A DNA stretch of 7,764 bases, from the NCBI GenBank assembly GCA_022705545.1, contig JAKJEG010000013.1:1-7764 (forward strand), read 5' to 3'. The notes beneath the pieces are model-generated. The model was not told the DNA's origin and ran no database searches. It saw only the letters and a program-made list of their open reading frames with translations. The first letter of the stretch is position 1, and each line of letters starts with the position of its first letter. The position numbers were made by a program, and so were the translations under genes. This stretch comes from Patescibacteria group bacterium (GTDB lineage: Bacteria > Patescibacteriota > Minisyncoccia > UBA6257). Below, piece after piece: positions 6,112 through 7,764 of the stretch.

Positions 6112-7545
6112 ATTGGTATTCTGGGGGGAATTTAAAAGGGCACGCCAGCCGATTTTCCCTTCAAATTGGAATTTTTTACCTTTTAAAATAAAGTTCGAGC
6201 CGATATTTTTTAGAAATGCTCGAATTTGAGAATTGTCGCTCTGCGACGATAGAATTTTGGCTTGGCTACTGGCTAAAATCATTTCTTTCATTGGTTCGAG
6301 CCAATTATTTCCTGTTTGTTCAAAATCTTTAATCTTCTGTTGAATTTTCAGTTTTTCATTAAGAAGTTTCTGTTTTTTAGCTTGATATTCTTCCGGTTCA
6401 ATACCCTTGCCTTCAATATAAAGATCAAGCAGTCTGTCCATCTTCCTTTCAATTGCCACTTTTTGTTTTAATAGATTTTGAACAAGTGATTTTGTTTCTT
6501 GTTTGGCCTGTTCCTTCTCTTTCTCAATTTCTTCCAACATTTTCTCTGCCCATTCATCTGGCAAGGAAACTTTTTGAATTATTGCTTTTAGCTGTTCAAC
6601 AAGTTTTTCTTCGCGCAAATACTTTTCATTGCATCTTTGCTTTTTCTTGGTGCAACGATAATAAATATATCCCTTTTGAATTTCAGCAGTAATCATGCAA
6701 CCGCAATTTCCGCAACGCATAAGCCCAGAAAAAGCAAAGTTATGTTTTCTTTTTCGCTTTTTCTTGCCTCTGTTATTCATTACCTGTTGAATAGTATCAA
6801 AAAGTTTCTTGGAAATAATTGGCTCGTGGCTTCCATCATACATTTCGCCATTGAACCTAAAAACACCATAGTAAAACGTATTTTTAAGCATTCGCTGGAC
6901 ACAGGAAACAGAAAGCACCTTGCCCTTGTAGCTTCTAAGTCCTGCGTCTTTTAAAATTTTTGCAATTGCTTTTAGCGTATATTCTCCAGTGGCGTATAAT
7001 TCAAACGCTTTTCTGATAAGCGGTGCTTTCTCTGGATCAATATCTATCCCTTTTGTCTTATGGTTGTTGAGATATCCAAGAGGGGCAAAGCTTGGCCAAA
7101 TACCTTTTCGTAGTTTTGCCCTGTGTCCTCGTTTAATGTTTTCTGAAAGATTATCTATGTAATATTTGCTTTGCCCAAAGGCAATATTCAACATAAACTT
7201 GCCTTGTGGTGTATTATCAAACCAAAAAGTAGGAAATTTTAAATCCTTAAGTTTTCCTGTGTCCAGCAGATAGATAATCCTTCCGCCATCAATGGAATTT
7301 CTTGCCAGTCTATCAGGATGCCAAGCCAAAATTCCTTGGGCTGCGCCCTTTTCAATTCTATCTAACATTTCGCCGAACACAGTTCGGCCAGGTTCTTTGG
7401 CAGTTTTTGCCTCGCAAAGCGAGGCGACGATTTCAAGTTTTTCTTTGGCGGCAAATTCTTTTAACTCAGCAAGCTGAGCTTCAATTGATAAAACCTGTCT
7501 TTCTTCGCTGTCTGTTGATTTTCTAGCATAAATAAAATATTTCAT
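6070..7545 (-). CDS. Large serine recombinase (resolvase/invertase family) with a zinc ribbon and coiled coil
   Basis: The 491-residue protein has the full large-serine-recombinase layout. The N-terminal resolvase domain has YARKST (Arg8, catalytic Ser10), DRLARN (Arg79, Arg82) and the long E-helix region around NLSENIKRGHRAKLRKG. A recombinase domain covers about 155-256. A zinc ribbon follows, with CGNC (278-281) and Cys298/Cys305. A charged coiled coil spans about 333-410. It cuts and rejoins DNA through a phosphoserine link at att-type sites, for integration, excision or inversion. ATG 7545 is preceded by AAGGTG at 5 bases. The tail from residue 463 is encoded by the inverted repeat. From residue 480 the frame runs antisense through tRNA-Ser (RRVWDSNPRTTF) and stops within its variable arm, so the last 11-12 residues depend on the flanking DNA. 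It is convergent with the tRNA and uvr genes. Confidence 0.93.
   Translation of the reverse strand: MKYFIYARKSTDSEERQVLSIEAQLAELKEFAAKEKLEIVASLCEAKTAKEPGRTVFGEMLDRIEKGAAQGILAWHPDRLARNSIDGGRIIYLLDTGKLKDLKFPTFWFDNTPQGKFMLNIAFGQSKYYIDNLSENIKRGHRAKLRKGIWPSFAPLGYLNNHKTKGIDIDPEKAPLIRKAFELYATGEYTLKAIAKILKDAGLRSYKGKVLSVSCVQRMLKNTFYYGVFRFNGEMYDGSHEPIISKKLFDTIQQVMNNRGKKKRKRKHNFAFSGLMRCGNCGCMITAEIQKGYIYYRCTKKKQRCNEKYLREEKLVEQLKAIIQKVSLPDEWAEKMLEEIEKEKEQAKQETKSLVQNLLKQKVAIERKMDRLLDLYIEGKGIEPEEYQAKKQKLLNEKLKIQQKIKDFEQTGNNWLEPMKEMILASSQAKILSSQSDNSQIRAFLKNIGSNFILKGKKFQFEGKIGWRALLNSPQNTNWRRVWDSNPRTTF
6106..6161 (+). repeat. Left copy of the 56-base perfect inverted repeat
   Basis: This stretch is identical, base for base, to the reverse complement of 7625-7680. 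Beyond 6161 a weaker match continues inward to about 6185 (shared AAA, the A/T-rich stretch and TTACCTTT, with one substitution and a 3-base gap). On the minus strand it encodes recombinase residues GKIGWRALLNSPQNTNW plus Arg480. On the plus strand its first six bases, CCGCCA, are the tRNA-Ser 3' end. Confidence 0.95.
6232..6250. repeat. Hairpin with 3-base loop inside the recombinase gene
   Basis: ATTGTCGC (6232-6239) pairs with GCGACGAT (6243-6250) around TCT, with one T-G pair. It encodes part of the Ser/Gln-rich segment SSQSDNS near the recombinase C-terminus. Confidence 0.5.
7372..7388. repeat. 17-base perfect hairpin (7-bp stem, ACA loop)
   Basis: GCCGAAC (7372-7378) is followed by ACA and its exact complement GTTCGGC (7382-7388). 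It lies in the recombinase catalytic domain coding region, without disrupting the frame. Confidence 0.6.
7409..7425. repeat. 17-base perfect hairpin (7-bp stem, AAA loop)
   Basis: GCCTCGC (7409-7415) is followed by AAA and its exact complement GCGAGGC (7419-7425). It encodes ASLCEA in the recombinase, a position where relatives usually have residues such as ESKSAK shortly after. The protein shows no visible insertion there. Confidence 0.6.
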
Positions 7546-7550
7546 AGTTT

Positions 7551-7556
7551 CACCTT
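7551..7556 (-). promoter_or_regulatory. Ribosome binding site of the recombinase
   Basis: On the minus strand AAGGTG (7556-7551) is 5 bases before the ATG at 7545-7543. This is the clearest Shine-Dalgarno site of any gene in the window, unlike uvrA and uvrC, and it fixes the recombinase start. Confidence 0.7.
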
Positions 7557-7571
7557 AAGAATAGATTTCGA

Positions 7572-7606
7572 AAAAGCCCGCTTTTGGCCTGCGTGCTTCG
7601 CACGCA
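7572..7606. promoter_or_regulatory. Two adjacent hairpins in the recombinase leader
   Basis: TGCGTGC (7590-7596) pairs perfectly with GCACGCA (7600-7606) around TTC. Next to it AAAAGC (7572-7577) pairs with GCTTTT (7580-7585). On the minus strand the second fold ends in CTTTTT and resembles a weak terminator, so the leader could attenuate recombinase expression. Alternatively these are recombinase or host-factor binding sites near the repeat. No clear promoter was found between the repeat and the start codon. Confidence 0.4.
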
Positions 7607-7624
7607 AAGGTAAAAAAATATTTA

Positions 7625-7680
7625 AAGGGAAAATCGGCTGGCGTGCCCTTTTAAATTCCCCCCAGAATACCAATTGGCGG
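7625..7680 (-). repeat. Right copy of the 56-base perfect inverted repeat
   Basis: This is the exact inverse of 6106-6161, with weaker similarity continuing inward to about 7607. Read on the plus strand it encodes KGKIGWRALLNSPQNTNW with the same frame as the recombinase C-terminus. It is preceded by the in-frame similar codons for RKGKKIF (LKGKKFQF in the intact gene). It therefore looks like the 3' end of a recombinase gene on the opposite strand. Confidence 0.95.
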
Positions 7681-7764
7681 TGTCTGTTCGAAAAAATTCG
7701 AACCGATTTCGCCCAAAACCGATAAAACTCGCGGGGCGGGCGGCATTCCCCCCCAGACCCCCCT
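7681..7764. other. Right flank with palindromes and a very GC-rich end, no recognised gene
   Basis: The flank holds a perfect 7-base inverted repeat GTTCGAA/TTCGAAC separated by AAAA (7686-7703) and a direct repeat AACCGAT (7701-7707 and 7717-7723). An open plus-strand frame continues from the repeat to TAA at 7723-7725. By count 28 of the last 34 bases are G or C, unlike the rest of the window. ATTCCCCCCCAGA (7745-7757) nearly repeats the ATTCCCCCCAGA inside the inverted repeat. The flank could be an att-site arm, foreign DNA or an assembly edge. Confidence 0.35.

Larger units (their letters stand above)
6106..7680. mobile_element. Candidate invertible or integrated serine-recombinase cassette bounded by a 56-base perfect inverted repeat
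   Basis: The 1575-base unit consists of an inverted repeat at each end and one recombinase gene on the minus strand. The left boundary falls inside the 3' end of tRNA-Ser. The repeat identity stops exactly at 6106 and 7680 on the outside, whereas the inner sides fade gradually. No transposase, no cargo gene and no target-site duplication were seen. Large serine recombinases do not use terminal inverted repeats for integration, so the inverted arrangement fits inversion, or two opposed element ends, better than an ordinary insertion sequence. The boundary could also reflect assembly error near a contig end. Confidence 0.5.

Noticed and set aside
6453..7526. Several plus-strand open frames of 61-105 codons within the recombinase region
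   Set aside because: All are antisense to conserved parts of the recombinase (coiled coil, zinc ribbon, catalytic domain) and show no own motifs or ribosome sites.
6106..7680. Conventional insertion sequence with terminal inverted repeats
   Set aside because: No DDE or HUH transposase and no target duplication were seen. The only gene is a large serine recombinase, which does not use such repeats.
7681..7710. A second tRNA 3' end outside the right repeat
   Set aside because: The T-loop-like ATTCGAACC is present, but no proper T stem, acceptor stem or anticodon arm can be drawn.
1..7764. CRISPR array or tandem repeat locus
   Set aside because: No regularly spaced direct repeats were seen. 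The only long repeat is the single inverted pair.

Overview
The window is AT-rich and carries a compact nucleotide-excision-repair operon, uvrB-uvrA-uvrC, followed by a tRNA-Ser(GCT) gene and a large serine recombinase on the opposite strand, flanked by a long inverted repeat. TAA/TAG stops and full-length reading under the standard bacterial code fit most bacteria. The trimmed Uvr proteins, weak or absent Shine-Dalgarno sites inside the operon, and the recombinase type suggest a member of the Candidate Phyla Radiation (Patescibacteria, Parcubacteria-like). That placement is inference from protein architecture, not a phylogenetic result.

Bases 1-416 hold the first codons of a leftward gene with a hydrophobic N-terminus (cut by the window edge), its probable promoter, a four-fold TTGTCT motif, a short GC-richer non-coding island ending in a terminator-like hairpin, and a good sigma70-type promoter for the uvr operon (TTTACA-17-TAAAAT). 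The uvrB leader contains a hairpin that covers its only Shine-Dalgarno-like sequence.

Bases 417-5952 are uvrB, uvrA and uvrC, separated by 12 and 22 bases and probably cotranscribed. All three are shortened at specific places. UvrB stops just before its C-terminal UVR motif. UvrC lacks most of its UVR motif, the central linker and the C-terminal helix-hairpin-helix region. UvrA lacks the insertion domain. ATPase, beta-hairpin, GIY-YIG and RNase-H-like catalytic residues are kept, so this looks like a working minimal UvrABC. The matched loss of the UvrB and UvrC UVR motifs removes the classical UvrB-UvrC contact.

Bases 5944-6111 hold a probable terminator, a promoter and tRNA-Ser with an encoded CCA. 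From 6106 to 7680 lies a 1575-base cassette: a serine recombinase on the minus strand between two inverted copies of a sequence that is identical over 56 bases. The left copy begins in the last six bases of the tRNA and also encodes the recombinase C-terminus. The right copy is in the same reading frame relative to a different downstream tail. Inversion across the repeats would therefore keep the tRNA intact, swap the recombinase's last residues, and place the recombinase downstream of the tRNA promoter. This possible self-inverting recombinase switch is the most interesting feature of the window. The final bases (7681-7764) contain palindromes and a very GC-rich end of unknown function.
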